A stretch of 64,000 nucleotides of DNA from Zafaria ginkgonis. Lineage in GTDB: Bacteria > Actinomycetota > Actinomycetes > Actinomycetales > Micrococcaceae. The stretch spans positions 124,001-188,000 of the forward strand of contig NZ_BAABEO010000034.1 in the NCBI RefSeq assembly GCF_039540195.1, in the 5' to 3' direction. How positions within the stretch are numbered: the first letter of the stretch is position 1; each line of letters starts with the position of its first letter. The notes beneath the pieces are model-generated. The model had not been told where the DNA came from, did not search any database, and saw only the letters and a list, made by a program, of their open reading frames with translations. Shown in pieces: positions 1 through 7,596 of the stretch. The position numbers and the translations under genes are program-made.

Positions 1-2
1 CC

Positions 3-857
3 GTGCGCAAGGAAGGCCGCCCGCGCATCCGCTCCACCAAGGGCCGGGACATCTTCGTCAAGGTCTCCATGGTGTGGATGGTGCTGCTGGCAGCGGTCAT
101 CATGCTCGAGCCGCTGCTGCCGATCCCCGATCCCGCCGCCGTGGACTATTACGCCATCGCCGTTGCGCCGGGGCAGTCGGTCGCCCACCCGCTGGGCACC
201 GATGCGATCGGCCGCGACATCCTGGCCCGCCTGGTCACCGGCGGCCGGGTTTCGCTCACCGTCGGCCTCGGCGCCGTGGCCATCGCCGCCATGTTCGGGA
301 CGGTGCTGGGCATCATTGCCGCGTTCTTCAAGGGCCTGACAGACCGCGTTGTCGGCAGCGGCGTGGACATCTTCCTCGCCTTCCCGCCGCTGGTCGCGAT
401 CATCGCACTGAGTGTTTTCATGGGCCCCAGCCTGTCCACGCTGGTGATCGCACTGGGGCTGATCTTCACCCCGCAGGTGGCCCGTGTGGCCCGTTCCGCC
501 GCGCTGCCCTACGTTTCCCGCGAATTCGTCACCGCCGCCCGCGGCATGGGGTCCAAGGAATTCCGGATCCTGTGGCGGGAGGTCGCCCCGAACGCGATCG
601 TGCCAGTGCTGTCCTACGCCGTGGTGCTGGTGGCGATGGCGATCGGCGCCGAGGGCGGCATGAGCTTCCTGGGCCTGGGCGTGCCGCCGCCGCAGTCCAG
701 TTGGGGAACCATGATGGGCGAGGGGCGGGCCGTGCTGGCCGCCAGCCCGCACGTGGTCCTGGTCCCCGCGACCACCATGTTCCTGACCCTGATTTCGCTG
801 AACTTCCTCGCCGACTACATCAGCCGGCGCTTCGACATCAAGGAGGCCGCGCTGTGA
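3..857 (+). CDS. Dipeptide/oligopeptide ABC transporter permease (DppC/OppC type)
   Basis: Inner-membrane permease subunit of a peptide-class ABC importer. The 284-residue product has an N-terminal membrane segment (about residues 20-42), the HPLGTDAIGRDILAR motif (about 62-76) typical of DppC/OppC, then about five further hydrophobic segments. The cytoplasmic EAA loop that docks the ATPases is visible as the stretch ending in REVAPNAIVP (about 190-200). The start used is GTG at position 3; because the window begins here, an upstream start cannot be excluded, but the length matches the family. Its stop overlaps the GTG of the next gene (GTGA), so the two are translationally coupled. The partner permease (DppB type) and the binding protein should lie just upstream of the window. 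The substrate could be peptides, nickel or another small solute. Confidence 0.9.
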   Translation: MRKEGRPRIRSTKGRDIFVKVSMVWMVLLAAVIMLEPLLPIPDPAAVDYYAIAVAPGQSVAHPLGTDAIGRDILARLVTGGRVSLTVGLGAVAIAAMFGTVLGIIAAFFKGLTDRVVGSGVDIFLAFPPLVAIIALSVFMGPSLSTLVIALGLIFTPQVARVARSAALPYVSREFVTAARGMGSKEFRILWREVAPNAIVPVLSYAVVLVAMAIGAEGGMSFLGLGVPPPQSSWGTMMGEGRAVLAASPHVVLVPATTMFLTLISLNFLADYISRRFDIKEAAL

Positions 858-1900
858 CCGGACTGCTGGACATCAGGGACCTGCGGATCAGCTTCCGCAC
901 CGCACGCGGAGTTGCCGAGGTCGTCAACGGGGTCAACCTCAGCCTGGACGAGGGGCAGGTGCACGGGCTGGTGGGGGAGTCCGGCTCCGGCAAGTCCGTG
1001 ACCTCGCGGGCCGTGCTGGGGATCCTGCCTCACGCGGCCGTGAACTCCATTTCCGGGTCCATCCGCTACAAGGGCCGCGAACTCCTGGAGACGACAGATC
1101 ACCAGATGGGCAAGGAGGTGCGCGGGCGGGAGATCTCAATGATCTTCCAGGACCCCATGACGGCACTGAACCCAGTGATGAAGGTGGGGACCCAGATCGC
1201 CCAGCCCCTGGGCTGGCACCTGGGCCTGCGCGGGGCCAAGGCCGCCGCCCGGGCCCTGGACCTGCTGGAGCAGGTGGGGATCCCGGACCCCCGGAGGGCC
1301 CTGCGCTCCTACCCGACGCAGTTGTCCGGAGGCCAGCGCCAGCGCATCATGATCGCGATCGCCCTGGCGTGCGACCCCAAGCTGCTGATCGCCGACGAGC
1401 CGACCACCGCGCTGGACGTGACGGTGCAGAAGCAGATCCTGGACCTGTTCGACCAGTTGCGCCGCGAGCGGGGCCTGTCCGTGCTGCTGGTCTCTCACGA
1501 TCTGACCCTGGTCGCCGAACGCTGCCACACCGTCTCGGTGATGTATGCCGGGCGGGTGGTGGAGCACGGCCCGGCCAAGGACCTGTTCCGCCAGCCGCAC
1601 CACCCCTACACGGGACTGCTGGAGGCAGCCCGCCCTCGCTTGGAAAACAAGCCGCATTCGCTGCTGCGGACCATCCCGGGCACCGTGCCGGACCTGCACC
1701 GGCTGCCGTCCGGGTGCAGCTTCGCCGACCGCTGCCCGCAGGCAGCCGACGACTGCCGCACCGCGCCCATCGGCCTGGCCCGGACGGGCGCCGACCGGGA
1801 AGCGGCCTGCCTGTTCCCGACCGTTCCGGTGCCGTCCGCAGTGCCGTTCCCGGCAGCAGCCGGGCACCATTCCGCCGAAACGGTCCTGGAGGGACGATGA
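854..1900 (+). CDS. Peptide ABC transporter ATP-binding protein (DppD/OppD type)
   Basis: First ATPase of the peptide-class ABC importer, 348 residues from the GTG at 854. Walker A (GESGSGKS, about residues 37-44), ABC signature LSGGQRQR and Walker B (LLIADEP) followed by the switch His in SHDLTLV are all present. The C-terminal oligopeptide/HPY domain carries the Cys cluster (GCSFADRCPQAADDC, then a later C) that is characteristic of OppD/DppD and OppF/DppF. The open frame extends far upstream of 854, but that part overlaps the permease in another frame and lacks family similarity, so the GTG overlapping the permease stop is chosen. It ends in an ATGA overlap with the second ATPase. Confidence 0.92.
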   Translation: MTGLLDIRDLRISFRTARGVAEVVNGVNLSLDEGQVHGLVGESGSGKSVTSRAVLGILPHAAVNSISGSIRYKGRELLETTDHQMGKEVRGREISMIFQDPMTALNPVMKVGTQIAQPLGWHLGLRGAKAAARALDLLEQVGIPDPRRALRSYPTQLSGGQRQRIMIAIALACDPKLLIADEPTTALDVTVQKQILDLFDQLRRERGLSVLLVSHDLTLVAERCHTVSVMYAGRVVEHGPAKDLFRQPHHPYTGLLEAARPRLENKPHSLLRTIPGTVPDLHRLPSGCSFADRCPQAADDCRTAPIGLARTGADREAACLFPTVPVPSAVPFPAAAGHHSAETVLEGR

Positions 1901-2886
1901 GCCACGAACTGCTGGAGAACGCCATGGACGCCGGAGGAGCTAGGGCGGAGCGGGACCGCGTGCTGCACGCGCGCGACGTCGTGGTCCGCTACCGCACCAA
2001 GCGCAAGCACGAGGTCCTGGCCGTCGACCGAGTGGAGCTGGAACTGTTCCGGGGCGAAACCCTGGGCCTGGTCGGTGAGTCCGGGTCCGGCAAGTCCTCG
2101 CTGGGCCGCTCGATCGCCCAGCTGCCGTCGCCGACGTCGGGAAGAGTGGACTTCGACGGTCAGGATCTGACCGCGCTGAGGATCAAGGACCTGCGGCCGG
2201 TGCGGCGCAACGTCCAGATGATTTTCCAGGACCCGATCTCCTCGCTCAACCCGCGCCGGACCGCCCTGGACATCGTCGCCGATCCGCTGCGCCTGATGGG
2301 CCACCCGGACCCGAAGGCCCGGGCGTTGGAGGTGCTGGCGGAAGTGGGGGTCAATGAGCAGATGGCCGCCCGCAAGCCGCACGAGCTCTCCGGCGGCCAG
2401 TGCCAGCGCATCTCGATCGCCCGCGCGTTCGTGCAGGAACCGGCGGTGCTCATCTGCGACGAGCCGGTCTCCGCACTGGATGTCTCGGTCCAGGCGCAGG
2501 TGCTGAACCTGCTGGAGCAGATGAAACGGGACTACGGGCTGTCGATGATCTTCATCTCCCACGACCTGGCGGTGGTGAGCAACATCAGCGACAGGGTGGC
2601 GGTGCTCTACCAGGGACGGATGTGCGAGGTCGCGCCCTCGGAGGGTCTCTATGCGCAGCCGCGCCACCACTACACCAAGCTGCTGCTGGATTCGGTGCCC
2701 AACCCGGACGTCGATCCCGAGGTGCCCGGCGAACGGGTGGCGCAGCCGAAGTCGCTGGTAAGTCCCAGCGGGTGCAGGTTCGCCACGCGCTGCCCGGCGG
2801 CGACGCAGGAGTGCCGGGACGTGGTGCCCGAGCTGGTGGAACTGGCTCCGGGACACCAGGTGGCCTGCCACCACCCGCTGCCCTGA
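1897..2886 (+). CDS. Peptide ABC transporter ATP-binding protein (DppF/OppF type)
   Basis: Second ATPase of the importer, 329 residues, expected to pair with the product of the preceding gene as a heterodimer on the cytoplasmic face of the permeases. It has Walker A (GESGSGKSS), Walker B (VLICDEPVSALD), the H-loop in SHDLAVVS and a C-terminal Cys cluster (GCRFATRCPAATQEC). The signature motif reads LSGGQCQR, with Cys where most members have an Arg; the rest of the motif is intact, so activity is expected. The start is the ATG overlapping the previous stop (ATGA). The operon ends 41 bases before a strong hairpin. Confidence 0.92.
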   Translation: MSHELLENAMDAGGARAERDRVLHARDVVVRYRTKRKHEVLAVDRVELELFRGETLGLVGESGSGKSSLGRSIAQLPSPTSGRVDFDGQDLTALRIKDLRPVRRNVQMIFQDPISSLNPRRTALDIVADPLRLMGHPDPKARALEVLAEVGVNEQMAARKPHELSGGQCQRISIARAFVQEPAVLICDEPVSALDVSVQAQVLNLLEQMKRDYGLSMIFISHDLAVVSNISDRVAVLYQGRMCEVAPSEGLYAQPRHHYTKLLLDSVPNPDVDPEVPGERVAQPKSLVSPSGCRFATRCPAATQECRDVVPELVELAPGHQVACHHPLP

Positions 2887-2927
2887 CCACGGACCGCTTT
2901 CGCAGTGTTGGCGCCTGCGCGCGCCGA

Positions 2928-2960
2928 GGGCCGGGATCCGGAAAGAACGGATCCCGGCCC
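2928..2960. terminator. Hairpin terminator between convergent genes
   Basis: Perfect 13-bp inverted repeat (arms 2928-2940 and 2948-2960) with a 7-base loop, GAAAGAA. It lies between the end of the peptide transporter operon and the 3' end of the opposite-strand gene ending at 2984, so it can stop transcription from both sides. There is no long T run, as is usual in high-GC actinomycetes. Confidence 0.75.
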
Positions 2961-2983
2961 TTACCGATTCCGGTTTGCCGGCG

Positions 2984-3835
2984 TCAGACGGTTACCAACG
3001 GCTCGAAGCCCTCGATCTCGGCGGCAGCCACATGGGTTGAACCGACGCTGCCGAGCGGGCCGAGGGCGGCGTTGGCCGTGGCGCCCAAGGGCAGCTCCAG
3101 GACATCCGTCAGCGGCCCCCCGACCACCACCTCGCCCGCGGCCACCGGCCCGATCGCCTTGATGGAGCGGCGGATGGCAGCCATCGCGCCGAGCAGGGCC
3201 GGAACGGCGTCACGGGAAGGACCGGCCGTCAGGGGGGCACCGTCCGCAAGAACCTGGATTCCGGCTTGGATGGTGTGGAGTGGAGCGTCCGCAAGCCGGA
3301 CGGGGTGGGAACCGAGGACCACGTGGCCGTACCCGGTGTTGTCCGCAACGTGTTCGAGCGGATCGCCCCCGTCACCGCGGGTCCGCGAAGAGAGCACCAG
3401 AAGCACCGGCACGACGTATGCCGTCGCGGCGAACAGTTCGGCGGGCGTGGTATCCGCATGCTCCAGCGGTGTCCCGAGCACGAAGCCGATGGAGGCCGCC
3501 ACTTGAGGCCGGGTCAGCTGGTCCCCGGGCAGCGTGGCTCCGTCCGCGTGGATGGTGTCGGCGAACAGGTAGCCGAACTCCGGCAGTCCGTCCGCGGCCC
3601 GGGCCTTCCCGGCGATCCGTCCGGCAACGCGCCGGCCCTCGGCCTGCCCGCGGCGGAGGTTGAGCATTCTGGCCTCATCTGCCCCCTCGATGCCGTAGGG
3701 AGAGAGCAGGTCGGCGATCGGCGGGCCCGGGCGGGAAGCCAGCTGCGCGTTGTAGAGGATGTTCGCGGCCTTGGCCAAGGCCGCGAACTTGGGGGCTTCG
3801 TCCCACGGACGCATTTGTGGCGGTTGCTGTTCCAT
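2984..3835 (-). CDS. Fumarylacetoacetase-fold protein (MhpD-like), metal ligands apparently lost
   Basis: 283-residue protein related to 2-keto-4-pentenoate hydratase / 2-oxo-hepta-3-ene-1,7-dioate hydratase (MhpD/HpcG). Family-like stretches include IGFVLGTPLEH, a VADNTGYGHVVLG segment, and the AGEVVVGGPLTDVLEL and LGSV blocks near the C terminus. Active members bind Mg2+ through an E-x-E pair just before IAFVL and another Glu about 35 residues on; here those positions read V-A-A-S-I and P-V-L-L-V-L-S-S, so all three acidic ligands seem replaced. It may therefore be a pseudo-hydratase or a protein with a different chemistry. The ATG at 3835 is preferred over an upstream in-frame start at 3958 because the extra 41 residues look non-coding. 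It is a single gene with no pathway neighbours in the window. Confidence 0.75.
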   Translation of the reverse strand: MEQQPPQMRPWDEAPKFAALAKAANILYNAQLASRPGPPIADLLSPYGIEGADEARMLNLRRGQAEGRRVAGRIAGKARAADGLPEFGYLFADTIHADGATLPGDQLTRPQVAASIGFVLGTPLEHADTTPAELFAATAYVVPVLLVLSSRTRGDGGDPLEHVADNTGYGHVVLGSHPVRLADAPLHTIQAGIQVLADGAPLTAGPSRDAVPALLGAMAAIRRSIKAIGPVAAGEVVVGGPLTDVLELPLGATANAALGPLGSVGSTHVAAAEIEGFEPLVTV

Positions 3836-3961
3836 GCTGGCGAGATTTCCAGCGAGCCTGCCCCGCCCGTAGCGGAGCGTGCCACAACGTGGTTCGGCGG
3901 TCCTGGACACCGACCCGAACCACCGCCTAGGAACATCCGGATCGCCGCAGCCGACCACAGA

Positions 3962-4002
3962 GCCGATCCTGCTCCAGGCTCTCTAGGTGGAGCAGGATCG
4001 GC
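3962..4002. terminator. Hairpin terminator
   Basis: Perfect 15-bp inverted repeat (3962-3976 with 3988-4002) and an 11-base loop. It begins 16 bases past the stop of the secreted-protein gene that ends at 4019 on the minus strand, and lies upstream of the MhpD-like gene, so it likely separates the two transcripts. Confidence 0.7.
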
Positions 4003-4018
4003 GGCTGTTGTCGTCGAC

Positions 4019-4582
4019 CTACCAGTGGTGGGCGACGTCGATGACCAGCATCGTTTGGTTCGTTCCCGGACCGGTGAGGGTGAAGACCCGGAACGGCAGG
4101 CGGGCGCGGACGCCCAGGCCGATGGTGGTTTGGCCTTCGAAGCTTCCTGCCCAAGCGACCTGGCGGAAGGTGTCGAAGTTCTTGACGTTGACGATGTTGG
4201 CCGGGTGGCGCGGGTTGTACGTGGCCTGGCCCTTGCTGTTGTAGGCCGGGGCCTTGACGATGATGCGGATGTCGTGGCCGCGCAGCTGCACCCGGTTTCC
4301 TTGGCCTTCGGTGTAGACGGCGGCGTAGCGGACGTCGTAGCCGGGGCGCTTGCCCTTGAGGTCAATCACCAGGCGGTCGAAGCAGGCATGCCTGCCGGCC
4401 CGGACGTTGGTGAGCACCGGGACGTAGTTCGATGACGACTTCTTGGCCTGGGATCCCCAGGTGATGTGGCAGGCGGGGGCCGCAGGGGTTGCGGTGGGGG
4501 CTGCGGTGGCTGCGCTGGGGGCGACGAGTCCCAGTCCGGCGACCAGCATGATGCTGGCGAGCCACGCATGGAGCTTTTTCAT
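4019..4582 (-). CDS. Secreted AMIN-like domain protein
   Basis: 187-residue exported protein. The N terminus is a clear Sec signal peptide: two lysines, a hydrophobic stretch (about residues 7-20) and a small-residue cleavage region near ATAAP (about 27-31). After an Ala/Pro/Thr-rich linker comes a beta-rich domain of about 140 residues with FDRLVIDLKG, YDVRYAAV and a terminal FTLTGPG-TMLVIDVAHHW, resembling the AMIN-like domain found in many secreted actinobacterial proteins. AMIN domains generally bind cell-wall polymers; a wall-associated role is inferred. The ATG at 4582 is chosen because it begins the signal peptide. The remaining upstream space to the next gene (4583-4831) holds only a hairpin and presumably the promoter. 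Confidence 0.7.
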   Translation of the reverse strand: MKKLHAWLASIMLVAGLGLVAPSAATAAPTATPAAPACHITWGSQAKKSSSNYVPVLTNVRAGRHACFDRLVIDLKGKRPGYDVRYAAVYTEGQGNRVQLRGHDIRIIVKAPAYNSKGQATYNPRHPANIVNVKNFDTFRQVAWAGSFEGQTTIGLGVRARLPFRVFTLTGPGTNQTMLVIDVAHHW

Positions 4583-4785
4583 GGCGGGGGATCTTTCACA
4601 AGTGCGAGGATTTGGTGCGATTGCGGGATGCACTGATCCGGTGGGGGGATCGCCAGCTTCCGGACGAGGTGCCTTGCTCGCCGAATCATTCGTGTGCCTG
4701 TGTCGCCGAAGTGCCGGGAAGCCTCTTTCCCGGCCTGTTTTCGGTTGGATCCTCATTATCCGCCCGATTTTTCCGGCGGGAAAGG

Positions 4786-4811
4786 GGCCCGTGGCGGTAA
4801 GGCCGCGGGCC
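4786..4811. terminator. Hairpin terminator downstream of the secreted hydrolase
   Basis: 10-bp inverted repeat (4786-4795 with 4802-4811) containing one G-T wobble and a 6-base loop. It begins 21 bases past the stop of the minus-strand hydrolase ending at 4832, the expected position for its terminator. Confidence 0.5.
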
Positions 4812-4831
4812 GGTCTAAGGAGTAATCGCCT

Positions 4832-5662
4832 TTAGGGCTTGTTCTTGTCGAGGGCCGCGGCGATCACGCCGCCGAACCGGCCGGTGAGGTCGTGCCCGAC
4901 GCCGGCGGGGTACTTGGACGTGGTGCGGAAACCCCGCTTGGCGTACCAGGCCTTGCCGGCCTTGGCCTGGCCGATCGCGTCGAAGCCGGCGTCGGAGTTC
5001 TTCGCGGTGTCCGCCGTCCCGGTGTACCAGTGCATGGCGAACTTGGCCGCCTTGGCCTTGGGGAAGGCCTTCGCCTTTTGGTACGGCGCGTTTCCGCCGC
5101 CGAGCAGGACGGCCCCGCCGCCGTGGGAGATCGCGGAGGGGTACCGGGGCAGGTAGGACTCGGTGAGGAACTCGGCGCCGCCCGAGTACCCGGCGAGCCA
5201 GACCTGCTCGGCCTTCGGGTACTTGGCCTGGACCTTGCGCCGGAGGGCGTCGAAGTACTTGGCGTTCTTGGCCCCGTCCTCCCACCACGTCGCCGTGCCC
5301 TTCCGGTCGGGGGTCTTCACCACAACGGTGATGTACCCGCGGGCGCGGGCCTTGGCAACGATGCCCTTGCTGCCGCCGAGGGCGTAGGGGCTGGTGGGGT
5401 GGTTGAAGGCCCACTGCCCATCGCCGTCCAGGTAGAAGAGGATGCCCTTGGGGTCCCCGGTGCCGGCCGCGTACACGTGGTACTGGGACGTCGTCCCGGC
5501 GGAGGTGAAGGTCTTTAGCGTTTTGGTGCCGGCCGCGGAGGCGTTGGGCGCGTTCCCGAGCTGGATGCCGGACAGTGCGGCGGCCAGCGCCAGGGCGCCG
5601 ACGGCCGCAGTGCGCAAGATCTTCGCGGTGCGCAGAGTTTTCACGGAGCGCAGTCTTCCCAC
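4832..5662 (-). CDS. Secreted alpha/beta-hydrolase (esterase-like)
   Basis: 276-residue exported serine hydrolase. A basic N terminus and hydrophobic stretch (AAVGALALAAALSGIQL) ending near NASAAG form a signal peptide. The mature part contains the nucleophile elbow GYSGGAEF, an acid candidate in GTADTAKNSDAGFD and a His in VGHDLTGRFGG, i.e. a complete Ser-Asp-His set. The arrangement (DGDGQWAFNHPTSPYALGG early, GYSGG later) resembles secreted polyhydroxybutyrate-depolymerase/feruloyl-esterase-like proteins, but the substrate is unknown. The GTG at 5662 is preferred because GGGGGAAG lies just upstream of it; a longer in-frame start exists at 5761. It is transcribed away from the molybdoenzyme gene across a 238-bp divergent promoter region. 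Confidence 0.75.
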   Translation of the reverse strand: MGRLRSVKTLRTAKILRTAAVGALALAAALSGIQLGNAPNASAAGTKTLKTFTSAGTTSQYHVYAAGTGDPKGILFYLDGDGQWAFNHPTSPYALGGSKGIVAKARARGYITVVVKTPDRKGTATWWEDGAKNAKYFDALRRKVQAKYPKAEQVWLAGYSGGAEFLTESYLPRYPSAISHGGGAVLLGGGNAPYQKAKAFPKAKAAKFAMHWYTGTADTAKNSDAGFDAIGQAKAGKAWYAKRGFRTTSKYPAGVGHDLTGRFGGVIAAALDKNKP

Positions 5663-5723
5663 GGTGCTTCCCCCTGTGTTTGTGGGCAGGCGTTCGGGGC
5701 GGTGCGGCCCCGGGTGCAACCTT

Positions 5724-5759
5724 AGGTCAAGGGCATGACCTCGGGGTGCTGACACACCC
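5724..5759. promoter_or_regulatory. Two adjacent inverted repeats in a divergent promoter region
   Basis: AGGTCA-N6-TGACCT (5724-5741) is a perfect repeat, followed directly by GGGTG-N6-CACCC (5744-5759). Both lie between the secreted hydrolase (minus) and the molybdopterin oxidoreductase (plus), nearer the hydrolase start. They could be regulator binding sites; no regulator gene is adjacent, so this is inference. Confidence 0.35.
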
Positions 5760-5900
5760 AAGGTTCACGGACGGTTAATGGCCGGTTCGTTGGTGGCAGG
5801 GCAGCGCTCCAATCCGGGATGCTGGCCGCTCCGAACCCCGAAGTAGGACCATGGAAGTGGCGCCGTCCCACGGTGCCGCCAGACCCGCCAGGAGGCACCC

Positions 5901-7580
5901 GTGAGCACTCCAGAAACCGGCATCCCCGGAACCGGCAGAACGGACGACGCCGGCGCCCGCGGCACGAGCGTCCGGCCACCACGCCGCGGGGCCGGTGCTG
6001 GTGCCGGGATCGGACGCCACGCGCTCGCCGGCGTCGTCGCCGCGGCCCTGATGTTCGGCACGGCGCAGTTCCTTTCCGCGTTCTTCGCGCCGCTGTCCTC
6101 GCCCCTGGCGGCGGCGGGCGCCTGGTTCATCGACATCACGCCGGCGTGGCTGAAGGACTTCGCGATCGGCCTGTTCGGGACGGCGGACAAGATCGCGCTG
6201 GGCGTCGGGATCGGCCTCGTGGCCCTTGCCGGGGCCGCGGTGATCGGGATCCTGGCCCGTCGGTCGCTGCGGGCCGCCTCCGTGCTGGTGGTGCTGATCG
6301 GCATCGCGCTGATGGCGGCGGTTTCCACCCGGGCCGGAACCACGACAGTGGACCTGCTGCCCACCGTCGTGGGAACGATCGTGGGGTTGGGGGCGCTGCA
6401 CTGGCTCACGGGCCTGGCCGCCCGGTCGATCCCGTCCCGGTCGACGGCGGCCCCAGCCGAGGAGGGAAGAGCCGGACAGGCCGTCGCAGGGGAGGCCACC
6501 ACGCCCGCTCCGGACCGCCGTGCGTTCCTGAAGGCCGCGGCGTTCGGCGGGGCCGCCGCCGTCGTGCTCGCGATCGGGGGCCGGGTCGTGGAGGCGGCCC
6601 GCGGCGGCATCCGGCAGGTGCGCGAGGCGATCCGGCTGCCCGCGCCCGCCCGGCCCGCGGCGCCGCTGCCGGCCGGAGTGCAGGCGCCCGTCGCGGGCAT
6701 GCCGCCCTACACCACGCCCAACGGGGAGTTCTACCGGATCGACACCGCCCTGGTGGTCCCGCAGGTGGACCCCAACAGCTGGCGGCTGCGCGTGCACGGC
6801 ATGGTGGAGCAGGAGGTGGAGCTCGGCTACGCGGAGCTGATGGAGTCCGAGCTGGTCGAGGCGGACGTGACGCTGACCTGCGTGTCCAACGCGGTTGGCG
6901 GGGACCTGGCCGGCAACGCGCGCTGGCTGGGGCTGCCGATCCGGCAGGTGCTCGAGCGTGCCCGGCCGCTCCCCGGGGCGGACATGGTGCTCTCCACCAG
7001 CGCCGACGGGTTCAGCGCCTCCACCCCGCTGGAGGTGCTGCGGGACGGGCGGAACGCGCTGCTGGCGGTGGGCATGAATGGCGAACCGCTGCCGCTGGAG
7101 CATGGGTTCCCGGTGCGCATGGTGGTGCCGGGGCTGTACGGGTACGTCTCGGCGACCAAGTGGGTGGTGGACCTGGAGATCACCCGCTTCGCGGACGCCA
7201 AGGCGTACTGGACGGTGCGCGGCTGGGACGCGCACGGACCCATCAAGCTGGCCTCGCGCATCGACGTGCCGCGCGGGTTCGTCCGCCTGCCCGCCGGGAC
7301 GGTGGACCTCGGCGGCACCGCCTGGGCGCAGGGGACCGGGATCTCCCGCGTCGAGGTCCAGCTCGACGGCGGCGAGTGGCGGGAGGCGGTCCTGGCCGCC
7401 GAGGCGACGGTGGACTCTTGGCGGCAGTGGTCCTACCGCTGGGAGGACGCCGAACCCGGGGACCACACCGTGCGGGTCCGCGCCTACGACGCCAGCGGCA
7501 CACAGCAAACCAGCGAGCGCGCCGACCCCGCCCCGAACGGGGCCTCCGGCTGGCACGAGGTTCGCTTCAGCGTCGGGTAG
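5901..7580 (+). CDS. Membrane-anchored molybdopterin-dependent oxidoreductase (sulfite oxidase-like)
   Basis: 559-residue redox enzyme. Residues 40-175 hold four to five membrane segments. DRRAFLKAAAFGG (about 205-217) is a twin-arginine-like motif followed by a hydrophobic stretch, which suggests that the catalytic part faces outside. Residues about 265-450 match the oxidoreductase molybdopterin-binding domain, with the cofactor-binding Cys in TLTCVSNAVGG (Cys327) and typical blocks NGEFYRIDTAL and PVRMVVPGLYGY. The C-terminal part (about 455-559) resembles the Mo-cofactor dimerisation domain of sulfite oxidases. GTG at 5901 is preceded by AGGAGG. Substrate unknown (sulfite or sulfoxide are family possibilities). 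No heme partner is encoded next to it. It converges with the next gene with only 16 bases between stops. Confidence 0.88.
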   Translation: MSTPETGIPGTGRTDDAGARGTSVRPPRRGAGAGAGIGRHALAGVVAAALMFGTAQFLSAFFAPLSSPLAAAGAWFIDITPAWLKDFAIGLFGTADKIALGVGIGLVALAGAAVIGILARRSLRAASVLVVLIGIALMAAVSTRAGTTTVDLLPTVVGTIVGLGALHWLTGLAARSIPSRSTAAPAEEGRAGQAVAGEATTPAPDRRAFLKAAAFGGAAAVVLAIGGRVVEAARGGIRQVREAIRLPAPARPAAPLPAGVQAPVAGMPPYTTPNGEFYRIDTALVVPQVDPNSWRLRVHGMVEQEVELGYAELMESELVEADVTLTCVSNAVGGDLAGNARWLGLPIRQVLERARPLPGADMVLSTSADGFSASTPLEVLRDGRNALLAVGMNGEPLPLEHGFPVRMVVPGLYGYVSATKWVVDLEITRFADAKAYWTVRGWDAHGPIKLASRIDVPRGFVRLPAGTVDLGGTAWAQGTGISRVEVQLDGGEWREAVLAAEATVDSWRQWSYRWEDAEPGDHTVRVRAYDASGTQQTSERADPAPNGASGWHEVRFSVG

Positions 7581-7596
7581 GGGAGTGCCCGTCTTC

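Noticed and set aside
2400..2450. Signature motif LSGGQCQR in the second peptide-transport ATPase as a sign of inactivation
   Set aside because: All Walker and H-loop residues are intact and this position is not essential in the family, so the change is probably neutral.
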